22,380 nt of DNA, taken from positions 1 to 22,380 of the IMG/VR virus record IMGVR_UViG_3300028837_000924; one strand, given 5' to 3'. The position numbers and the translations under genes were made by a program. Shown here piece by piece: positions 13,109-21,078 of the stretch. Each line of letters begins with the position of its first letter. Within the stretch, counting starts at the first letter, position 1. The notes beneath the pieces are model-generated. The model made no database searches and was not told the origin of the DNA. It was given only the letters and a program-made list of their open reading frames with translations. The stretch comes from a virus.

Positions 13109-13436
13109 GATCTTTTCATCTCTTGACCTTGCATTAAACAATATCGAAGATTATATGCTTGCGAAAGAGACGGATATTTACCTATGTCAGACCACTTACC
13201 CATCAGGCAAAGAATATTCCTTCCGAGAAGAAAAAGACATCTCCTTTCAGGACTCTCCTGTTATCCTACGTTGTAATATTATCCCTTTGTGGCACCTGTT
13301 CAGAAACAAATCCAACGCATTGAAGCTGAAGAGAAAGTTTGAACAGAAATATGGATATGTGATACGGATGAAACGTATCACTTACGAAGATGAATATGTC
13401 TACACACTAAAAATATTACGCAGAAATGTTCAATAA
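13101..13436 (+). CDS. Hypothetical protein in the head-tail connector block
   Basis: This 111-residue protein has a basic, mixed alpha/beta sequence (LFRNKSNALKLKRKFEQKYG, then a strand IRMKRITYEDEYVYTLKIL). There is no signal peptide, membrane segment or clear motif. It overlaps the zinc-ribbon gene by 8 nt and the following gene by 11 nt. Its position after capsid and zinc ribbon suggests a role in head completion. No family recognised. Confidence 0.55.
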   Translation: MTRIFSSLDLALNNIEDYMLAKETDIYLCQTTYPSGKEYSFREEKDISFQDSPVILRCNIIPLWHLFRNKSNALKLKRKFEQKYGYVIRMKRITYEDEYVYTLKILRRNVQ

Positions 13437-14703
13437 ATCAACAGTTAAAACAGGGTTATTCGGACTTATTGGTTTTCGGGACACCGATGATCCTGATTAT
13501 AAGTCACTGGCAACAGCCCTTACAGCCTCATCCAGTGGTATGTATTATAGTGATTATCATCCGCTGGTGAACTACGAGAATATGTATTCTATCGCTCCGA
13601 ACTACGATGGGTATAATTACAGTGATTACTCGGCAACGGCAACCTACGCAACGGGTGACTTTGCCAAATCACTTAACCTGTCTTACGAGGCCGTAACAAC
13701 CGTTCCGACCGGTCAGCTGCCAGGGGATACGCTTGGCACATACTGGAAGCTGCCTGTCAATGACTGGCTGACGCAGAAAGTAGAAGCTTCGATCAATAAA
13801 GTGGTAAATAATGTGTTTGTTAATAAAAAACTAAATGAGACAACAAAGACATTCATTGATAACGTACAGATATTTGAGGGTGCAGGGCGTATGCAGGATG
13901 TGATCACCCCTAATAGCCGCTTTGTAGGACTTCGCATAAGACCGAAAAGAATAAATAATATAGCAGTCTTTCTTAATTACATAGGCTTTCAGTTCACAGA
14001 GATACAGACGGGATTGAATATATACTTGTTTCATTCAGGCAAATATGCTCCTGTCTCTACTACTGCCTTCACGACGGCAGCGGCGTATTCATTCGACTGG
14101 AAAGCCTCAACCATTGAGCTTAACTACGTAGACTATGATAATGATATTGACTCCGGAGGTGATTATTTCCTGGGTTATTTCGAGGATGACATATCAGGCA
14201 ATGCGATAAAGAAGCGTCATCAGTTTGCCGATCCGCCCTGCGGAGGGTGCGGAGGCGGTGATCTAAGTCTTTATAACCTATGGAGCAAATACGTAGAGAT
14301 ACAGCCCTTTGAGGTTGCCAGTGGTGATCTTAACGGTACAAATATATGGGATCTGTCGAAGACAGGCTATCCGCTTAGTACGAATTTCGGATTAAACCTG
14401 TCGCTGTCCGTCAAGTTTGATATTACGGATATTATTGTATCCAATAAATCACTGTTTACCGATGCGCTGGGTTATCAGTTTGCTTATGATATGTTGCAGG
14501 AGTTTGTATATAACCCGCAGTCGAGGCTTAATAAGCACGGTGATAATGCACAGAAACAGTCTATACTGTATGATCTGAACGGAGAGGACTCTATTCGCAC
14601 TAAGCTTGAAAAACAATTAGAGGCCGTAGGGTTTGACCTGAGCCGTATCAGCCAGGCGCTGCCTAATGATGTAAAAAGAAGGATCCATGTAGGTGCTAAG
14701 TAA
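13426..14703 (+). CDS. Structural protein, probable head-tail connector or virion protein
   Basis: The 425-residue protein lacks a signal peptide and is rich in Tyr, Asp, Ser and Thr, with beta-rich stretches early and a helical C-terminus (LEKQLEAVGFDLSRISQAL). A Cys-Gly-rich turn CGGCGGG near residue 273 could bind metal or cross-link. An LTQKVEASINKVVNNVF helix (about 115-131) is followed by strands. It starts inside the previous gene and overlaps the next by 11 nt. Gene order (after capsid, before tail genes) and length fit a neck or large virion protein. The exact role is not visible. Confidence 0.6.
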   Translation: MFNKSTVKTGLFGLIGFRDTDDPDYKSLATALTASSSGMYYSDYHPLVNYENMYSIAPNYDGYNYSDYSATATYATGDFAKSLNLSYEAVTTVPTGQLPGDTLGTYWKLPVNDWLTQKVEASINKVVNNVFVNKKLNETTKTFIDNVQIFEGAGRMQDVITPNSRFVGLRIRPKRINNIAVFLNYIGFQFTEIQTGLNIYLFHSGKYAPVSTTAFTTAAAYSFDWKASTIELNYVDYDNDIDSGGDYFLGYFEDDISGNAIKKRHQFADPPCGGCGGGDLSLYNLWSKYVEIQPFEVASGDLNGTNIWDLSKTGYPLSTNFGLNLSLSVKFDITDIIVSNKSLFTDALGYQFAYDMLQEFVYNPQSRLNKHGDNAQKQSILYDLNGEDSIRTKLEKQLEAVGFDLSRISQALPNDVKRRIHVGAK

Positions 14704-15124
14704 ACTGGAGAAATATAAGAACCTGGATATACAGATGTTTTTAAACCAGAGCATAAGGGATTTAGAGGAGGTGATTATTGAATTAAACCGTGATCAGATG
14801 TGGAGCGATGGAACAGTAAATGTAAAAAAACCACACGTTCAGTTATCTTATTCGCCTGTTACCGTTCCTTTAAAGAGAGAGTTTGCAAGGTATAAAAAGA
14901 CTGATTTCATCACCCTGCGCTGGGATGGTGATTTCTATGAGTCGCTGTTTATTGAATACCGTCCTGACTCGTTTGTTATAAAGTCGAACGATCCTAAATG
15001 GTCTTTTTCATTGGAGCCACAGACAAGATTTGAGAATGCTCTGGGATTGACACGCGGATCGAAAGCTAAACTGAGAGAACTGATAAAAAGTTCTATGTTA
15101 AGAAAATTACGAAATGCCGTATAA
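14693..15124 (+). CDS. Head-tail connector / neck protein candidate
   Basis: This 143-residue protein starts at GTG 14693, with an AGAAGG sequence about 10 bases upstream that could serve as a ribosome binding site. It has an early helical part (NQSIRDLEEVIIELNRDQMW), a beta-rich middle (FITLRWDGDFYES, FVIKSNDPKWSFSL) and a basic helical end (LRELIKSSMLRKLRNAV). Size and place match the small proteins that cap the portal or join the tail. It overlaps both neighbours by 11 nt, so it is translationally coupled. No family motif is known to me. Confidence 0.55.
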   Translation: MLSKLEKYKNLDIQMFLNQSIRDLEEVIIELNRDQMWSDGTVNVKKPHVQLSYSPVTVPLKREFARYKKTDFITLRWDGDFYESLFIEYRPDSFVIKSNDPKWSFSLEPQTRFENALGLTRGSKAKLRELIKSSMLRKLRNAV

Positions 15125-15734
15125 AAAGCCTAAAATACCAACATTCGATCTCAGGGGGATTGATGCAAAGATTCAGGACCTGCAAGCTATTGTTGCTAAC
15201 CTTGCATGGCTGGACTACTCTTTCGGGGTATGTGAACATGCTAAAAGACAGGAAAATGAAGAGATGATAACTTACCCTGCACAGTGGATAAATAACCGGA
15301 CGGATTATATTGATCTTCGTCCTTTCCCGGCTGATATTTATAATTATGCTTTCTGGAATTATGCTGATCCGGCAGAGGTGCAATACAATAACGATCAGTT
15401 ACAATACTCAAAACGCCAATATGCACATTATCAATATGATGTAGCCTGTATTTTTGTGACTGATATGAGCCGTGTGGATAATGCAAATACGTATAACGAG
15501 ACAAAATCCAGGATGCGTCAGGATATTGTCAACATCCTCGAGACGAACCTTGTAGATATAGGCTTTCATTTCTGGATAACCGAGATCATTGAAAAAGATA
15601 TTCAGCAGATATTTGATCCTTTCGTGATAGATAAACCCGATGAATGGAAATATCCATACCAGGCTTTTCGTATCAATGCGAATATACTGTTTAAACGCGA
15701 GTGTCCTGTTTATAATAATTATTCGAGGGTATGA
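15114..15734 (+). CDS. Tail terminator / tail completion protein candidate
   Basis: The 206-residue protein contains an early IDAKIQDLQAIVANLAWLDY helix, an aromatic middle (YIDLRPFPADIYNYAFWNYA) and a late alpha-beta part with RMRQDIVNILETNLVDIGFHFWI. It directly precedes the tail assembly chaperone with a 4-nt overlap. Proteins of this size there often end the tail tube or join tail to head. It has no signal peptide. The assignment comes from position and size rather than from a motif. Confidence 0.5.
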   Translation: MPYKKPKIPTFDLRGIDAKIQDLQAIVANLAWLDYSFGVCEHAKRQENEEMITYPAQWINNRTDYIDLRPFPADIYNYAFWNYADPAEVQYNNDQLQYSKRQYAHYQYDVACIFVTDMSRVDNANTYNETKSRMRQDIVNILETNLVDIGFHFWITEIIEKDIQQIFDPFVIDKPDEWKYPYQAFRINANILFKRECPVYNNYSRV

Positions 15735-16225
15735 TTGAGATCAAACATAAAAAGCTTACACTGGAACTGTATAACGATATTGACCAGTTGCCTATCGTTC
15801 GTTTTAACAAGGCTAATAAGTTCTGGATGTTACACGACAATATAGGCTCTTCGATTGAAGATATTGACCGGAACCATTTATCTAAGCTGGCATTGATAGC
15901 AGGCGACGAGGCCAAATGTAAAAAAGAGATAGCTAATCTCAGGATACTGATATATAATATTATCACAGAGGTTAATGTCAATCACATGAGCTTTGCCTGC
16001 CTTATCTCTAAGGTGAATGGAAAGCCTGCCAATGATCTGAGTGATGACGGGATAAAAAAACTATTAAAAAAGCTCAGTGACGGCGGACTGACAAATGAAG
16101 TATTAAAAAAAAAATTGCAGAACTCAGGGAGAAAATCTACGAAGAGCTGGAGGTTTATTTCCCTGCACAGTTTAAGAATGTACTTAGTACGGTTTTTTGG
16201 TCTAAGCAGAAAGAGAAAACAATAA
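15731..16225 (+). CDS. Tail assembly chaperone, zero-frame product
   Basis: The 164-residue reading frame has a helical core (EDIDRNHLSKLALIAGDEAK, CKKEIANLRILIYNII) and, near the end, LKKKLQNSGRKSTKSW, which is a poor protein-like tail. That tail follows a run of ten A and lasts only until TAA 16223-16225. Directly before the tape measure, tailed phages commonly encode two chaperones made by a -1 frameshift (as gpG and gpGT in lambda). Here the same arrangement is seen: the sensible sequence continues in the -1 frame. The short form should fold and bind the tape measure while the tail forms. Confidence 0.72.
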   Translation: MIEIKHKKLTLELYNDIDQLPIVRFNKANKFWMLHDNIGSSIEDIDRNHLSKLALIAGDEAKCKKEIANLRILIYNIITEVNVNHMSFACLISKVNGKPANDLSDDGIKKLLKKLSDGGLTNEVLKKKLQNSGRKSTKSWRFISLHSLRMYLVRFFGLSRKRKQ

Positions 16226-16500
16226 AGGCGCTGGATGCGATAATAAAAGGTGATATTCCCGATACGAGCGAGTTTGATGATTATTTTGCATCTATGGTCA
16301 AGCCTAAGAACTTTGCCGGAAAGGAAAACGAAGAGCTGAGATATGATAAAAGCTTTGAAAAGAATTGTGTTGTCCTGGGACAGTATTATAATAAGCCTGT
16401 TAAGGAATGCACGACAAGGGAATATTTTACATTACTTGATTATTACAATGAACAATTAAAACAATCGCGGCGTGGCAGAGCAACCAATAAGACACGATGA
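16099..16500 (+). CDS. Tail assembly chaperone, -1 frame extension
   Basis: In the -1 frame a stop at 16096-16098 is followed by an open frame that reads KIAELREKIYEELEVYF, PAQFKNVLSTVFWSKQ, KALDAIIKGD, then DYFASMVKPKNFAGKENEEL and a final EYFTLLDYYNEQLKQSR, ending at TGA 16498-16500. This is well-formed helical protein with no start of its own near the front. A ribosome slipping back one base on the A-run would make a fusion of 256 residues (15731-16500). An internal ATG at 16294 is unlikely to be a true start. The end overlaps the tape measure gene by 29 nt. Confidence 0.72.
   Translation, partial: SIKKKIAELREKIYEELEVYFPAQFKNVLSTVFWSKQKEKTIKALDAIIKGDIPDTSEFDDYFASMVKPKNFAGKENEELRYDKSFEKNCVVLGQYYNKPVKECTTREYFTLLDYYNEQLKQSRRGRATNKTR
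16105..16114 (+). promoter_or_regulatory. -1 frameshift slippery site (ten A)
   Basis: The zero frame reads TTA AAA AAA AAA TTG across this run, so two overlapping A AAA AAA heptamers are available, each allowing tRNA slippage by -1. The -1 frame opens only six bases before the run, so the site is at the very start of the shared window, as in real frameshift signals. A short possible hairpin follows at 16125. Confidence 0.72.
16125..16165 (+). promoter_or_regulatory. Possible stimulatory hairpin downstream of the slip site
   Basis: CAGGGAGA (16125-16132) can pair with TTTCCCTG (16158-16165), an 8-bp stem with one G-U pair and a loop of 25 nt. It begins 10 nt after the A-run, close to the usual 5-9 nt spacing for frameshift stimulators. 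The large loop makes stability uncertain. Confidence 0.33.
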
Positions 16501-19279
16501 GATAATTGAACCTGGCAATCCTTTTGATGAACTCGAAAAGGGAGTGGATTCTGCTATTAAGACTATTGATAAACTAATTGATACGCTTAAAAAGGCAGCT
16601 AAATCGCTAAAGGAATTTACCTCAAAGCAAAATCCTGCAATCAAAGAACAGCAAAAAAACATTGAGAAATCCGCAAAAACAACCGAACAATATGCAAGGG
16701 ATGTTCAAAAGCTCACCAAAACAAGGAAAGAGGCTGTAAGGGTTCAGAAAGAGATAACGAGAGAATCTGAAAGAGAATCACTAGCAAGAAGGAAGCTAAG
16801 AAAAGAGATACAAGATGGCATCAGAGCTACGGATGCTCAGAAAGGATCACTGGAAAGAAACAGGATAGCATTAAGAAAACTCACCGATAGATACAATAAA
16901 GCGGCACCACAGGCAGCAGAGAAGATGTCACGGCGTATTGATGGATTGACTAATAAGATCAAAAAACAAGAAGGTGCAATCGGTAAACATCAGCGAAACG
17001 TAGGTAATTATAAATCAGTCTTTGCCAATGCAGGTAAGTCGATTGTTTCATTTGGTGCGAGTATGTTAGGGGTGACTGCGATTATAGGCGCAGGAATAAG
17101 GATTTTAAGAAATGCAATAACTACAACATTATCCTTTGATCAGGCAATGGCAGACGTAGGAGCTATATCTGGAGCAACGGCTGAAGAGATGGATAATCTT
17201 AGAAAATCTGCTAAAGCATTAGGAGGGACTACTAAATTTACAGCTTCTCAGGTAGCAGGGTTGCAAAAAAATCTAGCCAAACTTGGATTTACTACAGATG
17301 AAATATTAAATTCTTCAAATGCCATTCTTTCATTAGCTGCTGCAACTGGTGAAGATTTGGCGAGAAGTGCCGAAGTTGCTGGATCCGTATTAAGAGCATT
17401 CAATCTCGATGCTACACAGATGACAAGGGTTGTAGATACTATGGCTGCTGCATTTTCCGGTTCGGCTCTTGACCTTGATAAATTTTCTGTTTCAATGCGT
17501 ACTGTTGCTCCGGTTGCTTTTGCTTTTGGTTTCTCTATTGAGCAAACAACATCACTATTAGCTGGATTAGCTAATGCCGGATTTGATGCATCTATGGCAG
17601 GAACATCATTAAGAAATATACTTTTAAATCTGGCAGATACCAATGGAGCATTGGCTAAGGAGTTAGGAGGTGCGGTTAATACTTTTGATGAATTTATTCC
17701 TGCTTTGATAAAATTAAGGAATAAAGGCGTTGATCTTAATAAGACATTAGAATTAACTGATAAAAGAAGTGTTGCTGCTTTTAACCGGTTCTTACAGGGT
17801 GCAGAATTTACAAGAGAATTTAGGATAGAATTAGAAAAAGCGCAGGGTGCTGCTGATGAAATGGCCGAGAAACAATTAGATACCCTCAAAGGTGATCTGA
17901 CTATAATGAAAAGTGCATGGGAAGGATTAACTATATCAGTAAAAGATAATACTGGTGGAAACGAAGCAGCACGCGAAGGAGTGCAATTATTAACTAAGGC
18001 TTTCCAGGGATTAACATTTGAACAAAAAGAGAATAAAAAATGGTGGGATACTACGAAAAAATCATTACAGGGTTTTGCGATTCCTCTACGATTAATAGGT
18101 AAATTAAGGGAAGAACAGCAAGATTTAAATGAAGAAACAGAAACATACGTAAGCAGATTACCTGAAATTATCGCAGCCGCAAATCAAATGATAGAACAAG
18201 CAAAAGCAAAAATAGAACTAGAAAGAGCCTTAACACTCGAAAAATTAATATCACAAGCACAAGAAAGAGATCGGAGCGCTGCAATAAAAAAATCATTTGA
18301 AGCAGAAGAAAGAGAGTGGGTTGCAGGGGTGAGAAAAACATCTAAAGCCGTAAAAGAGGAAATAGATTTGACAGATTTCAATTTAGGATTTAGTCTATTT
18401 GGCCCTGATGACGAGACAGAAGAAGAGCAAAGAGCAGATGCAATACTTAACGCAGATATAAAAATAACAAATGCAAGCATTGCAGAAGCAGAGAGGGCAA
18501 GAAGGGAAATGGAGAGGATTCAGAATGAATATTTACAATTTCAGGAATCTACATTCAAACAAGGATTAGCAGGCTTTAGTAATATTGCTATGCTTGCACA
18601 TGACATAGAATTACAGGCATTGGAAGAAAAAAAACAGAGACAGATAGAAGCAGGAACATTCAGTCAAAGAGCGTATAACAAAGAGCTTCAGGACCTTGAA
18701 AAATTTAATGCCGCCAGGAATGCTATTCTTAATGCACAGGCTATTATTGATCAGGTCAGGGCATTAAAGCAGACTATTATTACTATAGTACAGGGGACAG
18801 CACAAACGGCAAAGGTAGGCTTTCCGCAGAACATACCTTTATTGATCGGATTTGCCGGACAGGTTGCGGGACTAATAGCTACAATAGCAAGCATTAAGTT
18901 TGCTGAGGGCGGACACGGTGAATTAGGCAGTGAGGGTACTGTTTTGAGTGGTGAGCGTCATCATTCGGGTGGTGTAAATCTTGGAGAGATAGGCGAAGCC
19001 GAAAGGGGTGAGTATTTTGGTATCGTTAATCGCGCCATGACACGGCGTTACTCTAATGACCTGCCTCAGATATTTAATACATTGAACAAAGGAACATTTC
19101 ATAACGTATTCGCACGGGCTAATCAACTGCACGATGATTCAGGTATTGGTCATGATCCGTATACACGAAAGATTTATGAAACAATGACCAACCAGCCGGT
19201 AATATACCAAGATTCTAAGGGCGATACGGTGATGAGATTTCCGGACGGTAAGAAACGTACAATAAGGGCGCAGGCATGA
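16472..19279 (+). CDS. Tail tape measure protein
   Basis: At 935 residues this sets tail length. It has an N-terminal charged coiled-coil region (about 20-180), a hydrophobic segment (190-213), then a TP901-type core from about 220 (FDQAMADVGAISGATAEEM, NLRKSAKALGGTTKFTASQ, LSLAAATGEDLARSAEV, AGLANAGFDASMAGTSLRN). A second hydrophobic stretch near 787-812 precedes a conserved ending with GGHGELGSEGT, ERHHSGGVNLGEIGE and EYFGIVNRAMTRRYSNDLP, characteristic of Bacteroidota phages. It starts at GTG 16472 inside the chaperone. Codon use in about 16500-18650 favours TTA and AGA more than the genes around it, and the last part (from about 18660) is like its neighbours. This may be a recombination mosaic. 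Confidence 0.92.
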   Translation: MAEQPIRHDEIIEPGNPFDELEKGVDSAIKTIDKLIDTLKKAAKSLKEFTSKQNPAIKEQQKNIEKSAKTTEQYARDVQKLTKTRKEAVRVQKEITRESERESLARRKLRKEIQDGIRATDAQKGSLERNRIALRKLTDRYNKAAPQAAEKMSRRIDGLTNKIKKQEGAIGKHQRNVGNYKSVFANAGKSIVSFGASMLGVTAIIGAGIRILRNAITTTLSFDQAMADVGAISGATAEEMDNLRKSAKALGGTTKFTASQVAGLQKNLAKLGFTTDEILNSSNAILSLAAATGEDLARSAEVAGSVLRAFNLDATQMTRVVDTMAAAFSGSALDLDKFSVSMRTVAPVAFAFGFSIEQTTSLLAGLANAGFDASMAGTSLRNILLNLADTNGALAKELGGAVNTFDEFIPALIKLRNKGVDLNKTLELTDKRSVAAFNRFLQGAEFTREFRIELEKAQGAADEMAEKQLDTLKGDLTIMKSAWEGLTISVKDNTGGNEAAREGVQLLTKAFQGLTFEQKENKKWWDTTKKSLQGFAIPLRLIGKLREEQQDLNEETETYVSRLPEIIAAANQMIEQAKAKIELERALTLEKLISQAQERDRSAAIKKSFEAEEREWVAGVRKTSKAVKEEIDLTDFNLGFSLFGPDDETEEEQRADAILNADIKITNASIAEAERARREMERIQNEYLQFQESTFKQGLAGFSNIAMLAHDIELQALEEKKQRQIEAGTFSQRAYNKELQDLEKFNAARNAILNAQAIIDQVRALKQTIITIVQGTAQTAKVGFPQNIPLLIGFAGQVAGLIATIASIKFAEGGHGELGSEGTVLSGERHHSGGVNLGEIGEAERGEYFGIVNRAMTRRYSNDLPQIFNTLNKGTFHNVFARANQLHDDSGIGHDPYTRKIYETMTNQPVIYQDSKGDTVMRFPDGKKRTIRAQA

Positions 19280-21078
19280 GTGAATATCACATATATATAG
19301 CAACCGCAGGAAACCCGCTGACATCGTGGACAGAGATCGAGTCTACCGATGAGATTGAAGCCGTAAAAGCATTGCATGAGAGCGAGAAGTTTTCACGGGA
19401 AGAGATCAATGAGATAAAAATACAGAAATCAAGAAACGCCAATTTCTATAATACATTAGAGACATGGTTCAGCGACTCATCAAAGTTCAGCCTGTATTTT
19501 AAAGGTTTCCTATCTGTGTCTGATGTTGCTCACGACTCGGAACGTGCATGGTTTAAGTTCCAGCCTAAGATAGATGACGATTACCGTTATATCCTTGCCG
19601 GTAATGACAGTGAATATGATGTATGGGGTACGCTGACCGGATTGGATGTGACTATCTATGACAGCGAAAATAATGTACCTAACTTCCAGGCAGGAAGCCC
19701 CGGAGCGTCTATGGTCGATTTTGATGCCTGGGCATCGGCCGGAGGGGTGATCTCTACGGCAATAGCTAACCTGGGAGGCGTAAACATAGAAGGGCGTTAT
19801 ACGGCGCTGGGAACGGTAACTCAGGGAGATGTGTATTTTGTTAAGATAACCAATTTTGCCAGCGTATTCAATGATCCTAAGGTGAACGTGCTTAGTGCTG
19901 CTGATGTTGGCATCTCTGTTGAGGGGGCGCAAACCATAACAGCAGACGGGACATATTGTTTTACGATAGCAGTCAGCACGATTAATGCTTACCTGGTGAT
20001 CTTTAACACGCCGGCTGCGGCGCAGGCAGATTTTAGCCTTGATTTTTATTATGATGTAGCCGTCAATGTAAACAACGGTATGAAATGGTTGGATTTTTTA
20101 GAGCGATTTGTTGTAGACAAAATGGTGCTTACCTCTTTTTCAGGAAAGATAAAATCTACGTTTCTTAATAATGATAACGTACCTACGGCCGGACCATCGA
20201 CTATTGACTCATGGATAACCTCTAACCCTAACGGTAATTATGCTTATCTGAATACAGGCAGTAACCCGCTTACCTCGTTTATCGTATCAGAAGTGGCTAG
20301 CTGGATAGATTCAGAAACCAATGATTTCCGTATTTCGTTTAATGATATAATGGCCGACATCAGGGGAGTATTACAGGCATGGTGGTATATTGACGAGAGC
20401 GATAACCTCAGGGTCGAGCATCTATCATGGTTTGAATACCTTTTTCTTGACTCTACGGGCATTGTTTTGACCTCTGCAACGTATGAGAAATACCGCCCAT
20501 TCTCCGATTCAGAAGAAAAGAAATTCAATAAATCAGAACTATCCAACCGCGAGCAGTTCACATGGCCTCAGTCAGCAACCGGAGCAGCCGGGGAGAATTT
20601 CAGGGGCAATGATATTATATACGATGATCTTGAAGTATTGGAGGTGACGCACAAGACAGAGCCGAGCAGGGTGAACACTGATGTAAAGTGGATAGTTGAT
20701 AATCCCTCAACTGCTTCAGACGAAGGGTATTTGTATCTGATAGCTTCTAAGGTATGTAATTATAACGTAGTTCAGAAAGAGGCCGGATTGCTGGCAACGG
20801 CTATGTACGAGAATAATCATTTTGCCTGGGGTAATCTTCACCCTCGATACTGGACCTGGCAACGCTCATCGCGCAACGGTAATATGAACGGCGCAGCTAC
20901 TACCTTCGATTCGGCTATCCGGTTCCTGGAGCAGTCCGTCTCGTTTGGTTATCAGAATACGCTTGACGTGTTTGAACGTATAATAACAGAAGATGGCAGC
21001 GGGTTTCAGTTAGAGACAACAAGAAATTTAGATACTGATTTTTTAACAATTAAACTGGGATTTGATCCTTATGCTTAG
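19276..21078 (+). CDS. Distal tail protein with inserted beta-rich module
   Basis: The 600-residue protein follows the tape measure by a 4-nt ATGA overlap, where distal tail or baseplate genes lie. The N-terminal region has MSEYHIYIATAGNPLTSW and a charged helix. Residues 148-255 form a beta-rich module (DFDAWASAGGVISTAIANL, then RYTALGTVTQGDVYFVKIT) that resembles two regions of the next protein. The C-terminal part has RGVLQAWWYIDESDNLRVEH and a terminal SVSFGYQNTLDVFERII, possibly the part that joins the tail tube. There is no clear enzymatic motif. It overlaps the next gene by 8 nt. Confidence 0.65.
   Translation: MSEYHIYIATAGNPLTSWTEIESTDEIEAVKALHESEKFSREEINEIKIQKSRNANFYNTLETWFSDSSKFSLYFKGFLSVSDVAHDSERAWFKFQPKIDDDYRYILAGNDSEYDVWGTLTGLDVTIYDSENNVPNFQAGSPGASMVDFDAWASAGGVISTAIANLGGVNIEGRYTALGTVTQGDVYFVKITNFASVFNDPKVNVLSAADVGISVEGAQTITADGTYCFTIAVSTINAYLVIFNTPAAAQADFSLDFYYDVAVNVNNGMKWLDFLERFVVDKMVLTSFSGKIKSTFLNNDNVPTAGPSTIDSWITSNPNGNYAYLNTGSNPLTSFIVSEVASWIDSETNDFRISFNDIMADIRGVLQAWWYIDESDNLRVEHLSWFEYLFLDSTGIVLTSATYEKYRPFSDSEEKKFNKSELSNREQFTWPQSATGAAGENFRGNDIIYDDLEVLEVTHKTEPSRVNTDVKWIVDNPSTASDEGYLYLIASKVCNYNVVQKEAGLLATAMYENNHFAWGNLHPRYWTWQRSSRNGNMNGAATTFDSAIRFLEQSVSFGYQNTLDVFERIITEDGSGFQLETTRNLDTDFLTIKLGFDPYA
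19717..20046 (+). repeat. Recurring beta-rich module, copy 1
   Basis: Residues 148-257 of the tail protein begin DFDAWASAGGVISTAIANL and contain TQGDVYFVKIT and a TAAAQ-type ending before DFSL. The start and the position of the G-D-x-Y turn match two stretches of the next protein. Boundaries are approximate. Confidence 0.45.

Noticed and set aside
16294-16500. Stand-alone small gene starting at ATG 16294
   Set aside because: The same frame is protein-like all the way back to the A-run, which fits a frameshift extension better than a separate gene.
17248-17889. Long minus-strand open frame opposite the tape measure
   Set aside because: It lies wholly opposite a gene with strong family features; the product is Ser/Ala/Asn-rich in the way typical of antisense shadows.
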